Below are positions 56,257-64,000 of a stretch of DNA of 64,000 nt, one piece after another. Under the pieces are notes generated by a model. That model searched no databases. It was given only the letters and a program-made list of their open reading frames with translations, and was not told where the DNA came from. Source of the DNA: Salinicola aestuarinus (GTDB taxonomy: Bacteria; Pseudomonadota; Gammaproteobacteria; Pseudomonadales; Halomonadaceae); NCBI RefSeq assembly GCF_003206645.1, contig NZ_PZJP01000008.1:355512-419511 (forward strand), written 5' to 3'. Numbering within the stretch: the stretch's first letter is position 1; every line of letters starts with the position of its first letter. A program made the translations under genes and the position numbers.

Positions 56257-58917
56257 CTATCCCGTATTGCGAAGCCCGGCCGCGATGCCGGCCATCGTCA
56301 CCATGAGCGCGCGTGAGAGTTCCGACGAGATATCGTCGTTCTCGCGATGGCGCTGCAAAAGCTCCGCCTGCAGCGCGTGAAGTGGGTCGATGTAGGGGTT
56401 GCGCACGGCGATCGCCTGACGAATCAGCGGCATGGTCTCGAGCAGTGCCTGCTGATCGAGAATCTCCAGCACGACGCGTTCCAGCTCGGCGAGACGCTCG
56501 CGTAACGACGCCCCGAGGCGCTCAAGCTCGGGGCTGTCGACCAGACGTTTCTCGTAGTCGGCAGCGATGCGCGCATCCGCTTTCGCCAGCAGCATCTCGA
56601 GCATGTCCAGGTAGGTCGCGAAAAAGGGCCACTCGGCATGCATCTCCCGCAGACGCTCGAGTCCGCCCGGTTCGACAAGGGCCTTGGCAAACGCCTCGTC
56701 GCTGCCGAGCCAGGCCGGCAGCATCAATCGGGTCTGGGTCCAGGCAAAGATCCACGGAATCGCACGCAGCGCCTCGATGCCGCCCTCCTGTCGGCGCTTG
56801 GCCGGCCGCGAGCCAAGCGGCAGCTTGCCCAAAGCGCCCTCCGGCGTCACGGCACGAAAATACGGCACGAAATCCGGGCTCTCCCGCACTACGCCCACGT
56901 ACGCGGCATGCGCGACGCTCGCCAGACGGTCTATCGTTTCACGCCATTCCGGCTTTGGCCCGGGCGGCGGCAGCAGCGTCGCCTCGAGCACCGCGCAGGT
57001 GTAGATCTCCATCGAGCGCAGAGCGATGGCCGGCTGGCCAAACTTGAACCGGATCATTTCACCCTGCTCGGTCACCCGCAAACTGGCGTTAACAGAGCCG
57101 GGAGGTTGGGACAGAATGGCGGCGTGGGCCGGGCCGCCGCCACGGCCGACAGTCCCGCCGCGACCGTGGAACAGCGTGAGGTCGACGTCACGCGCCTGGC
57201 ACACGGCCACCAGTCGCTCCTGCGCGCGGTACTGCGCCCAGGCGGCCGCCAGCTGGCCAGCATCCTTCGCCGAGTCGGAGTAACCGATCATCACTTCCTG
57301 GCGCGACCCCGCGTAATCGCGATAGCCGGGAAGGTCGAGCAGGCGCTCGATCACATCGCCGGCGCGGTCGAGGTCGTCCAGGGTTTCGAACAGTGGCGCG
57401 ATGGGCAGGCTGGCGCCGGCCGCCGCCTCCTTCATCAGCAGCGCCACGGCAAGCACGTCCGAGGGCTGTCTGGCCATGGAGATGACATAGGTGCCGAGCG
57501 CCTCACCCCGCTCGCCGCCGATGACGCCGAAGGTATCGAGCACCTCCCGGGCCGCGTCGGAACATGCCCAGCGAGGCGGTAACAAGGGCCGCGCCGAGAC
57601 CAGTTCATCGAGCAGGAATTGCTGGCGCGCCGCCTCGTCCCAGGCGAGATAGTCACCGATGCCGAGGTGCCGGGTTAGTTCGTCGAAGAGCTCGGCGTGA
57701 CGCTCGCCGTCCTGGCGCACATCGAGACGGGCCAGCGTGACGCCAAAAACCGCCACTCGGCGCAGCGTATCCAGCAGCACCCCATTGGCGATGGTCGACA
57801 ATCCGACGTCACACAGTGACTGGTAGCACTCGAGCAGCGGTTCGGCGAGTTGTTCGCGAGTCTCGATAATCGTCGCCGCCGCGGCCGGCTCGCCATCGAG
57901 TCGCGCCCGCGCCCAGTCACGGGTCGCTTCCAGTGTCGCCGAGAGCTGCCTGAGCCGCGCCCGGTAGGGCTCGGGGTGATCGCCGACCTGCTCGCGCAGC
58001 GCGTCGTTCGCCTTGCCCATGGAGAGCTCGGCGCGCAGGGTGTCGAGGTCGCGAAGATAGAGATCGGCGGCCATCCAGCGCCCGAGCAGCAGCACCTCAC
58101 GAGTCACCTTGGCAGTAACGTTGGGATTGCCGTCTCGGTCGCCGCCCATCCAGGAAGCGAAGCGGATCGGACTCGCCGTCAGCGCCAATCGCTCACCGGC
58201 GTGCGCAAGTAGCAGCGCATCCAAGTCGCGATGAAAATCGGGCACCGCCTGCCAGAGGGAGTTCTCGATCACCGCGAAACCCCACTTGGCCTCGTCGACC
58301 GGGGTCGGGCGTTGACGCCGAATCTCGTCGGTGTGCCAGGACTGACTGATCAGCTCCTCGAGCCTGGCGTGGGCGCGAGCCTGGGCTTCCGACTGCGCTT
58401 CCGCTCCCTCGATGACGCCGAGACAGTCATCAATGGCGTCATATTTTTGAATCAGGGTGCGGCGGATGACTTCCGTGGGGTGAGCCGTCAGCACCAGGTC
58501 GACGCGCATCTCGGTGAGGGTATGGAGCCACGCCGATGGCTCGTGCCCCGAGGCCGAGAGCCGCTCGAACAGGCGTCCGAGATCCGGCTGGGTGCCGGGG
58601 CGATAATCCTCGACGCGGCGAAAGCGAGCACGATAGTGCTGTTCGGCGATATTGGAGAAGTTGAGAAACTGATTGAAGGCCCGGGTGACCGGCAAAAGTT
58701 CGGCGTCGGGCAGCGTGCGGAGATGGTCAATCAGCGCCTGGCGGTCTTGCTGCTCGACCTGCTGCCGCCCCTGCTTGGCGAGTGCACGGATGGTTTCGAT
58801 ACGCTCGACGAAGGGCGCGCCCAGATCGTTGCCGATGGTCCGCCCGAGGCTGTCACCCAACAGCCTGACGTTGTCGCGAAGCGACTCGTGTAGCGAGGTG
58901 TCGGAATCCTTGGCCAT
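56257..58917 (-). CDS. ppc: Phosphoenolpyruvate carboxylase
   Basis: Anaplerotic enzyme that makes oxaloacetate from PEP and bicarbonate. It has 886 residues (E. coli 883) with LTAHPTEVIRRT (about 142-153), GYSDSAKDAG, FHGRGGTVGRGGGP and the C-terminal QxxxRNTG end (IAAGLRNTG). All the key catalytic His and Arg regions are present. The gene appears to be alone with its own promoter, ahead of the kinase gene. Confidence 0.97.
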   Translation of the reverse strand: MAKDSDTSLHESLRDNVRLLGDSLGRTIGNDLGAPFVERIETIRALAKQGRQQVEQQDRQALIDHLRTLPDAELLPVTRAFNQFLNFSNIAEQHYRARFRRVEDYRPGTQPDLGRLFERLSASGHEPSAWLHTLTEMRVDLVLTAHPTEVIRRTLIQKYDAIDDCLGVIEGAEAQSEAQARAHARLEELISQSWHTDEIRRQRPTPVDEAKWGFAVIENSLWQAVPDFHRDLDALLLAHAGERLALTASPIRFASWMGGDRDGNPNVTAKVTREVLLLGRWMAADLYLRDLDTLRAELSMGKANDALREQVGDHPEPYRARLRQLSATLEATRDWARARLDGEPAAAATIIETREQLAEPLLECYQSLCDVGLSTIANGVLLDTLRRVAVFGVTLARLDVRQDGERHAELFDELTRHLGIGDYLAWDEAARQQFLLDELVSARPLLPPRWACSDAAREVLDTFGVIGGERGEALGTYVISMARQPSDVLAVALLMKEAAAGASLPIAPLFETLDDLDRAGDVIERLLDLPGYRDYAGSRQEVMIGYSDSAKDAGQLAAAWAQYRAQERLVAVCQARDVDLTLFHGRGGTVGRGGGPAHAAILSQPPGSVNASLRVTEQGEMIRFKFGQPAIALRSMEIYTCAVLEATLLPPPGPKPEWRETIDRLASVAHAAYVGVVRESPDFVPYFRAVTPEGALGKLPLGSRPAKRRQEGGIEALRAIPWIFAWTQTRLMLPAWLGSDEAFAKALVEPGGLERLREMHAEWPFFATYLDMLEMLLAKADARIAADYEKRLVDSPELERLGASLRERLAELERVVLEILDQQALLETMPLIRQAIAVRNPYIDPLHALQAELLQRHRENDDISSELSRALMVTMAGIAAGLRNTG

Positions 58918-59029
58918 GCACTCCCCCGTTGTCTGGAATCACGTGACTCGAAATCGAGTACGCCAGTGTCGAGGTTCAGCATAGCGCGTCACTCGAGGGA
59001 TGAGACACGCAACACGGCAAGTAGCCGGG

Positions 59030-59902
59030 TCAGCCGCGGTGGGGGCTAGTTTCCAAGCGTTTGGCTGCCCGCCAATGCTGCTCCATCTCCTCCAGGGTGG
59101 CGCCGTCGAGCAGGCGCCCCTCGGCGTCGATAGCAGACTCGACATGACGAAAGCGGCGCTCGAACTTGGCGTTGGTCCCCCGCAGCAGCTGCTCCGGGTC
59201 TCCTCCGAGCTGGCGCGAGAGATTGACCACGGCGAAGAGCAGGTCTCCCACCTCCTCGCGGGCCGCCTGACGGTCACCGCTGTCGAGCTCTGCCTCGACC
59301 TCGGCGAGCTCCTCGCGAATCTTGGCGATGGCGCCGCGCTCGTCTTCCCAGTCGAATCCCTGCCCGGCAGCGCGTTTCCCCAGCTTCGCGGCTCGGCTTA
59401 GCGCGGGCAGCGTCGTCGGTACGTCGTCGAGCGCGGAAACGGCGCGCGTCGCCTCCCCCCTTGCGGCGCGCTCCTCGGCCTTCAGCGCCTCCCAACGTGC
59501 CTTGATCTCGCTCTCGGAGAGTTCACCGTCGGCGCGGCGTGAGGCGAGCGTCCCGCCCGGGAAGACGTGAGGATGACGACGTATCATCTTGGCGGTCAGC
59601 GTGTCGACGATATCGTGAAAGTCGAACCGCGCCTCCTCGCGACCGAGCTGGGCGTAGTAGACGACCTGAAACAGCAGATCACCGAGTTCACCGGGGAGCT
59701 CGGCGAAGGCGTGACGTTCGATGGCATCGGCGACTTCATAGGCTTCTTCCACCGTGTGCGGAACGATGCTCTCCCAGTTCTGACGGCGATCCCAGGGACA
59801 GCCATCGTCCGCTCGCAGGCGCCCCATCAGCGTGAGCAGATCGTCCAGCGTGTAGCGGTGCCCGGTGTCGGACCCCGGGGTGTCAGCGGCGGCCTTCGCC
59901 AT
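59030..59902 (-). CDS. mazG: Nucleoside triphosphate pyrophosphohydrolase MazG
   Basis: Hydrolyses NTPs to NMP and PPi, and in E. coli influences ppGpp levels. It has 290 residues from ATG 59902 (E. coli 263), supported by GAGGAG eight bases upstream; a start at 59926 is less likely. Two tandem MazG domains have EExxE-type motifs, VEEAYEVADAIE (about 45-57) and REELAEVEAEL in the second. It follows relA by about 70 bases. In E. coli mazEF lies between relA and mazG; here it is absent. Confidence 0.95.
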   Translation of the reverse strand: MAKAAADTPGSDTGHRYTLDDLLTLMGRLRADDGCPWDRRQNWESIVPHTVEEAYEVADAIERHAFAELPGELGDLLFQVVYYAQLGREEARFDFHDIVDTLTAKMIRRHPHVFPGGTLASRRADGELSESEIKARWEALKAEERAARGEATRAVSALDDVPTTLPALSRAAKLGKRAAGQGFDWEDERGAIAKIREELAEVEAELDSGDRQAAREEVGDLLFAVVNLSRQLGGDPEQLLRGTNAKFERRFRHVESAIDAEGRLLDGATLEEMEQHWRAAKRLETSPHRG

Positions 59903-59974
59903 TGCGGAAACTCCTCGGTCTGTCATGGGTGTTCACTTTCGCTCGTATGCACCGTAACCCCTGTGCGCCCCGCC

Positions 59975-62215
59975 TCAGCGCCGGCGCGCGCCCTGACGAA
60001 GGCGTTTGACGTCGATCACGTTGGGGAGCTGCTGAATGCGCGAAAATATCCGTTCGAGTGCCTCGAGTCCGTCGACTTCGAGGGTGATACGCATCCGGGC
60101 GACGTTGTCGTCCTGGTCGGTCGCGGTGTTGACGGAGGTGACGTTGACTCGGTCGCTGGAAAGCACGTGAGTGACGTCACGCAGCAGTCCCGAGCGATCC
60201 CACGCCTCGATCTCGATATCCACCGGATACTGAGCGCGGGCCTTCTCGCCCCAGCTGACGTCAACAATCCGCCGCGGCTCCTCACTGCTGAGCTGCAGGA
60301 CGTTGGTGCAGTCCTGACGGTGGATGGTCACACCGCGCCCCTGGGTGATATAGCCGATGATCTGATCGCCGGGCACCGGGTGGCAGCAGTTGGCCATCGC
60401 CGTTTTGAGGTTGCCGACCCCTAGCACGGTGATGTCGCCCGCATCGCTGTTGGCCACATGCCTGGGCTTGGCGAGCAATCGTCCAAGCGCGTCCTCCTCC
60501 TCGCTTTCACCGAAGCGCTGCTGCGCCTGATGCAGCACCTGGCCGATTCGCAGGTCGCCGGCACCAATGGCGGCGTACATGTCCTCGACGCTGGTGTAGT
60601 TGACGGCTGTCGCCAGCTCGCCGAGATCGATGCCCTCGATGTCCAGACGGCGAAACTCACGGTCGAAGATGGCCTTGCCCTCGTCGAGGTTCTGCTCCCG
60701 TGCCTGCTGCTTGAACCATGCCTGGATCTTCGAGCGTGCCCGACTCGTCTGCACGTAGCCGAGATTGGGATTGATCCAGTCGCGGCTCGGCCCGCTCTTG
60801 CTCGCGGTGAGAATCTCCACCTGCTGGCCGGTCTTCAGCCGGTAGGTGAGCGGCACGATGCGGCCGTCGACCTTGGCGCCGCGACACCGGTGACCGATCT
60901 CGGTATGAACGCGGTAGGCGAAATCGATGGGCGTGGCGACCTGCGGCATATCGATGACGTGGCCATCCGGGGTAAAGACGTAGATACGATCCGGGGCGAT
61001 GTCGCTGACCAGCCCCTCGCGGAAATCGTCGATCTCGCCGACCTCTTCCTGCCACTCCAGCACCTGGCGCAGCCAGGCGATTTTCTCTTCGTAGCTGCGA
61101 CTCTTGGGATCGGTATCGGTGCCCTTGTAACGCCAGTGAGCGCACACGCCGAGTTCCGCCTCCTCGTGCATCGCGAAGGTGCGCACCTGAATCTCGAGCA
61201 CCTTGTTCTCGGGACCGAAAACCGCCGTGTGCAGGGATTGATAGCCGTTCTTCTTGGGATTGGCGATGTAGTCGTCGAACTCGTTGGGCACGTGGTGCCA
61301 GCGCGAATGCACGACGCCGAGCGTGGTGTAGCAGTCGGTGATCTCCGGCACCAGGATTCGCACCGCGCGCACGTCATAGACCTGGGAAAAGTCGATGTGC
61401 TTGCGCTGCATCTTTCGCCAGATCGAATAGATATGCTTGGCGCGGCCATCGACCTGATAGCGAAGGATGCCCTGGCGCTCGAGCAGCATCTCCAGCGTAT
61501 GCACCACCTCATGGATGTAGTGATCCCGGTCGAGGCGCTTTTCGGCAAGCTGCTTGGCGATCGACTTGTACTCGGGCTCGTGCAGATACCGGAAGGCGAG
61601 ATCCTCGAGCTCCCACTTCACCTGTCCCACGCCGAGGCGGTGGGCGAGCGGCGCGTAGATGTCAAAGACCTCGCGAGCGACGCGCAGTCGCTTTTCCCGC
61701 GAGGCATCCTTCACCTGGCGTAGCGCACAGGTTCGCTCGGCGATCTTGATCAGCGCGATGCGCACGTCGTCGACCATCGTCACCAGCATCTTGCGCAGGT
61801 TTTCCTGCTGATTGTGCTGCGACAGTCCCTCCTTGGGCGCCTGGAGCTGGCTGATCGCCGCCATGCTGAGGACACCGTCGATGAGGTTGGCGACTTCCTG
61901 GCCCATCTGCTTGGCGACGCTGTCGAGCGTCAGCCGATTACGCCGGACGCTGCGATAGAGCACTGCCGCTTCCAGGGTCGGCTGATCGAGCTTGAGCTGG
62001 GCCAGAATATCGGCCATCTCGAGCCCGGTAAGCAGCGTCTGGTGCGGGGTATCGGCAGACGCGTGCTCACCGTCCGCGATGCGCGCGAGTTCGCAGGCGC
62101 GGCGCATACGTTCCGGCTCCCGCAGCCCCGCCTCCACGCGAATCTGCGCCACCCAGCGATCGAGGTCGACCCCACCGGCGGCTACCAGTGGCTGATCCTT
62201 GCGCACTTTGACCAT
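59975..62215 (-). CDS. relA: (p)ppGpp synthetase RelA
   Basis: Ribosome-associated alarmone synthetase. It has 746 residues (E. coli 744): an N-terminal hydrolase-like domain in which the HD pair is lost (AAVLYRSVRRNRL), synthetase domain with KHIYSIWRKMQRKHIDF and VYDVRAVRI (about 255-290), TGS (about 405-465), and C-terminal ACT domain (about 665-740). The lost HD makes it a synthetase only, as in RelA rather than SpoT. It starts two bases after rlmD ends. Confidence 0.97.
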   Translation of the reverse strand: MVKVRKDQPLVAAGGVDLDRWVAQIRVEAGLREPERMRRACELARIADGEHASADTPHQTLLTGLEMADILAQLKLDQPTLEAAVLYRSVRRNRLTLDSVAKQMGQEVANLIDGVLSMAAISQLQAPKEGLSQHNQQENLRKMLVTMVDDVRIALIKIAERTCALRQVKDASREKRLRVAREVFDIYAPLAHRLGVGQVKWELEDLAFRYLHEPEYKSIAKQLAEKRLDRDHYIHEVVHTLEMLLERQGILRYQVDGRAKHIYSIWRKMQRKHIDFSQVYDVRAVRILVPEITDCYTTLGVVHSRWHHVPNEFDDYIANPKKNGYQSLHTAVFGPENKVLEIQVRTFAMHEEAELGVCAHWRYKGTDTDPKSRSYEEKIAWLRQVLEWQEEVGEIDDFREGLVSDIAPDRIYVFTPDGHVIDMPQVATPIDFAYRVHTEIGHRCRGAKVDGRIVPLTYRLKTGQQVEILTASKSGPSRDWINPNLGYVQTSRARSKIQAWFKQQAREQNLDEGKAIFDREFRRLDIEGIDLGELATAVNYTSVEDMYAAIGAGDLRIGQVLHQAQQRFGESEEEDALGRLLAKPRHVANSDAGDITVLGVGNLKTAMANCCHPVPGDQIIGYITQGRGVTIHRQDCTNVLQLSSEEPRRIVDVSWGEKARAQYPVDIEIEAWDRSGLLRDVTHVLSSDRVNVTSVNTATDQDDNVARMRITLEVDGLEALERIFSRIQQLPNVIDVKRLRQGARRR

Positions 62216-62217
62216 GA

Positions 62218-63660
62218 CTAACGCGCCCTCTGACTATCGGAAGAATCGGTGGCAGGCCGAGAACGACCGGCCGAGCGAGTGAGCAGCGCCACTGCCTCCA
62301 GATGCGCGGTATGCGCGAACATGTCCGCCATCGCCAGACGCTCGAGGCGAAAACCGCCATCACAGAGCGTGGCGAGATCACGGGCGAGCGCCGCCGCATG
62401 GCAGGAGACGTAGAGCACGCGCTCGACACCGCTCGTCGCGAGCGCCCGACAGACCGCATCCGCGCCGTCCCGCGGCGGATCGAGCAGTACCGTATCGTGA
62501 TCGGCGAGCGCACTGGCAAGCGCCTCGCCGGGCACCGCGAGATCGGCCTGGAACGCCGTGACGTTGGTAATCTCGTTGCGTCGCACGTTGGCATGCAGAC
62601 GCTCGACCATCGCGCGGCTCCCCTCGACTGCGCTGACCGAATGGACGTCACCCGCCAGTGCCAGCGAGAAGTTGCCGACCCCGGCGAAGAGATCCAGCAG
62701 TCGCTCACGCCCCGACAGCGCCAGCCACCCTCGCGCGGTGTCGATCAGCCGCTGATTGACCTCGGCATTGACCTGAAGGAAATCCCCCGGCTCGACGGCC
62801 AGTGACACCGTCCCCGACGTGCCCTCGACGCTCACGGCAAGCGCCGGCGGCGACACCAGCCACTCCAGGGTGCGTTTCTCCCGGCCTTTGAGCAGTGCCA
62901 CGGATACCGACTCGCGGGTCGCGAAGTCCCGCCAGCGGGCGCTGTCCTCGGCAACGTCGCGCAGCTGACGCACGACGACGACTGGCTGGCCGCCGTCGGC
63001 GAGCAGCAGTTCGATGTGTCCGACGTGGCGCACCACCTCGAGCGACTCGAGCTGGTCGCGAAGTGCTGGCAACAGCGCAGAGAGCCTTGGCGCCAGCACA
63101 TAGCAGTGCGCGATATCGACAAGCTGCTCGCTGCCACGGCTACGAAAACCAAGATGAATGACGCCATTGGCGTCGCGTTTGACACCCAGACGCGCCCGCC
63201 GCCGATAGCCGGCATCGTTGCCGGCGATCACTTCGATCGCGTCGCCGATGTCGCCACCACCGGCCAGGCGATTGATCGCGTGCTGCGACAGCAGCTCGGC
63301 GAGCACGCGGCGTTTGTGGTCATGCTGCGCCGTTACCGCCAGATGCTGAAGATCGCAGCCGCCGCAGCGCTCGAAGTACTCGCACGGCGGCGTGACGCGG
63401 TCGACGGCGTCGGTCTGACGCTGACGGACGTGGGCCTCGTCGAAACGCCGCCGCTGGCGGTGGACCGCGATGTCGACACGTTCGCCCGTCAGCGCCCGAT
63501 CAACGAACACGGTCTTGCCATCCGGGTGACGACCCACGCCACGACCGTCATGGGCGAGCCGTTCAATGATCATGACGTCGCCGGACGCTGGCTTCGGTGC
63601 CGGCACGCTCCGATGTTCGCGTTTGGCAATCGGTGTGCGCTTTTTCCCTAGCATCGCCAT
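62218..63660 (-). CDS. rlmD: 23S rRNA (uracil-1939-C5)-methyltransferase
   Basis: SAM-dependent methyltransferase of the TrmA/RumA family. It has 480 residues (E. coli 433) with an N-terminal TRAM domain (about 25-90), the [4Fe-4S] cysteines in CEYFERCGGC plus a fourth in AHCYVL, SAM motif LLDLFAGVGNFSLAL, and the catalytic Cys in VSCHAAALARD. That last motif is usually SCNPATLARD, so two neighbours of the catalytic Cys differ. ATG 63660 starts two bases after cysM; an in-frame ATG at 63654 is possible. Confidence 0.93.
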   Translation of the reverse strand: MAMLGKKRTPIAKREHRSVPAPKPASGDVMIIERLAHDGRGVGRHPDGKTVFVDRALTGERVDIAVHRQRRRFDEAHVRQRQTDAVDRVTPPCEYFERCGGCDLQHLAVTAQHDHKRRVLAELLSQHAINRLAGGGDIGDAIEVIAGNDAGYRRRARLGVKRDANGVIHLGFRSRGSEQLVDIAHCYVLAPRLSALLPALRDQLESLEVVRHVGHIELLLADGGQPVVVVRQLRDVAEDSARWRDFATRESVSVALLKGREKRTLEWLVSPPALAVSVEGTSGTVSLAVEPGDFLQVNAEVNQRLIDTARGWLALSGRERLLDLFAGVGNFSLALAGDVHSVSAVEGSRAMVERLHANVRRNEITNVTAFQADLAVPGEALASALADHDTVLLDPPRDGADAVCRALATSGVERVLYVSCHAAALARDLATLCDGGFRLERLAMADMFAHTAHLEAVALLTRSAGRSRPATDSSDSQRAR

Positions 63661-63662
63661 GA

Positions 63663-64000
63663 TCAGGCGTCCGGCGCGTAGAGGCCGGTGGAGAGATAGC
63701 GATCGCCACGATCGCAGACAATGAAAACGATCACCGCATTGTTCACCTGCTCGGCGACCTTGAGCGCGCCAGCGAGCGCACCCCCGGAAGAGACACCGCC
63801 GAGAATCCCCTCTTCGCGGGCGAGACGACGCATGTGTTCCTCAGCTTCCGCCTGCTCGATATCCAGCACCCGATCCACGCGTGACGGCTCGTAGATGCTG
63901 GGCAGATACGCTTCCGGCCAGCGGCGAATACCGGCGATACTGGCACCGTCGGCAGGCTGCAACCCGACGATCTCGATCGATGGGTTGCGCTCCTTGAGGT
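63663..64000 (-). CDS. cysM: Cysteine synthase B (partial, 3' end)
   Basis: About 112 codons of the C-terminal part of a PLP-dependent O-acetylserine sulfhydrylase; the start is beyond the right edge. VGLQPADGASIAGIRRWPEAYLP and GILGGVSSGGALAGAL (the second phosphate-contact loop) together with RYLSTGLY match CysM. rlmD follows two bases later, and cysM-rlmD-relA-mazG is a conserved pseudomonad order. Confidence 0.9.
   Translation of the reverse strand, partial: LKERNPSIEIVGLQPADGASIAGIRRWPEAYLPSIYEPSRVDRVLDIEQAEAEEHMRRLAREEGILGGVSSGGALAGALKVAEQVNNAVIVFIVCDRGDRYLSTGLYAPDA

Noticed and set aside
60458-61723. 421-codon antisense frame in relA
   Set aside because: relA is intact with all domains; the antisense product is unlike any family.

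Overview
The window is a stretch of bacterial chromosome that looks like a gammaproteobacterium of the Halomonadaceae or a close relative in the Oceanospirillales. This is inferred from recalled gene orders and protein families, not from a database search. The pointers are: an order thrS-infC-rpmI-rplT-pheS-pheT-ihfA; a Pseudomonas-type order cysM-rlmD-relA-mazG; an MvaT-type silencer instead of enteric H-NS; Kdo (LPS) genes; acidic, high-GC coding sequence; and RfaH, SlyD-like, PpnN and YfcL proteins. There is no insertion sequence, prophage, integrase, rRNA operon or CRISPR array.

Layout. 1-4.8 kb: a partial Na+/alanine-glycine symporter (minus) diverges from gcvH-gcvP; two copies of one palindrome lie between them. 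4.8-8.7 kb: a LysR regulator, yfcL, ppnN, a small membrane protein and a flavodoxin. 8.7-15.9 kb (minus): the translation operon thrS to ihfA, with a non-AUG infC start and an intrinsic terminator between rplT and pheS. 16-21.9 kb: a TSP3/OmpA lipoprotein, a DUF2489-like protein, cysQ, an SLC13 transporter, tRNA-Pro(GGG) and a CidAB/LrgAB pair. 21.9-25.7 kb: kdsC/kdsA, then an Ada-AlkA fusion with ogt. 25.8-28.9 kb: a short modE and modABC, with a ModE-type operator at the modA promoter. 28.9-29.5 kb: an unannotated GGA-rich hairpin RNA that looks like a CsrB/RsmZ-type CsrA sponge. 29.5-34.6 kb: guaD, manC, a truncated MvaT-like protein, mvaT and a long gene-poor region with a candidate SOS box.

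34.6-38.9 kb: satD-DUF3307, an AmiD-type amidase, and an XRE-cupin regulator divergent from benE with twin operators. 39-44 kb: a circularly permuted ATP-grasp/alpha-E pair next to a zinc-ribbon metallopeptidase, then a lipoprotein and a Yip1 protein. 44.4-49.5 kb: proS, a lytic transglycosylase, a SlyD-like isomerase, rfaH and ampG. 49.5-56.2 kb: a SEC-C repeat protein, an unrecognised membrane protein coupled to topB, and a P-loop kinase. 56.2-64 kb (minus): ppc, then mazG, relA, rlmD and the end of cysM.

Most of the window is housekeeping. The parts most worth a second look are the sRNA candidate at 29038-29216, the MvaT-like truncated protein at 32783-33040, the paired palindromes at agcS/gcvH and at the XRE-cupin/benE junction, the ATP-grasp/alpha-E/peptidase group, and the unknown protein at 51460-53373.
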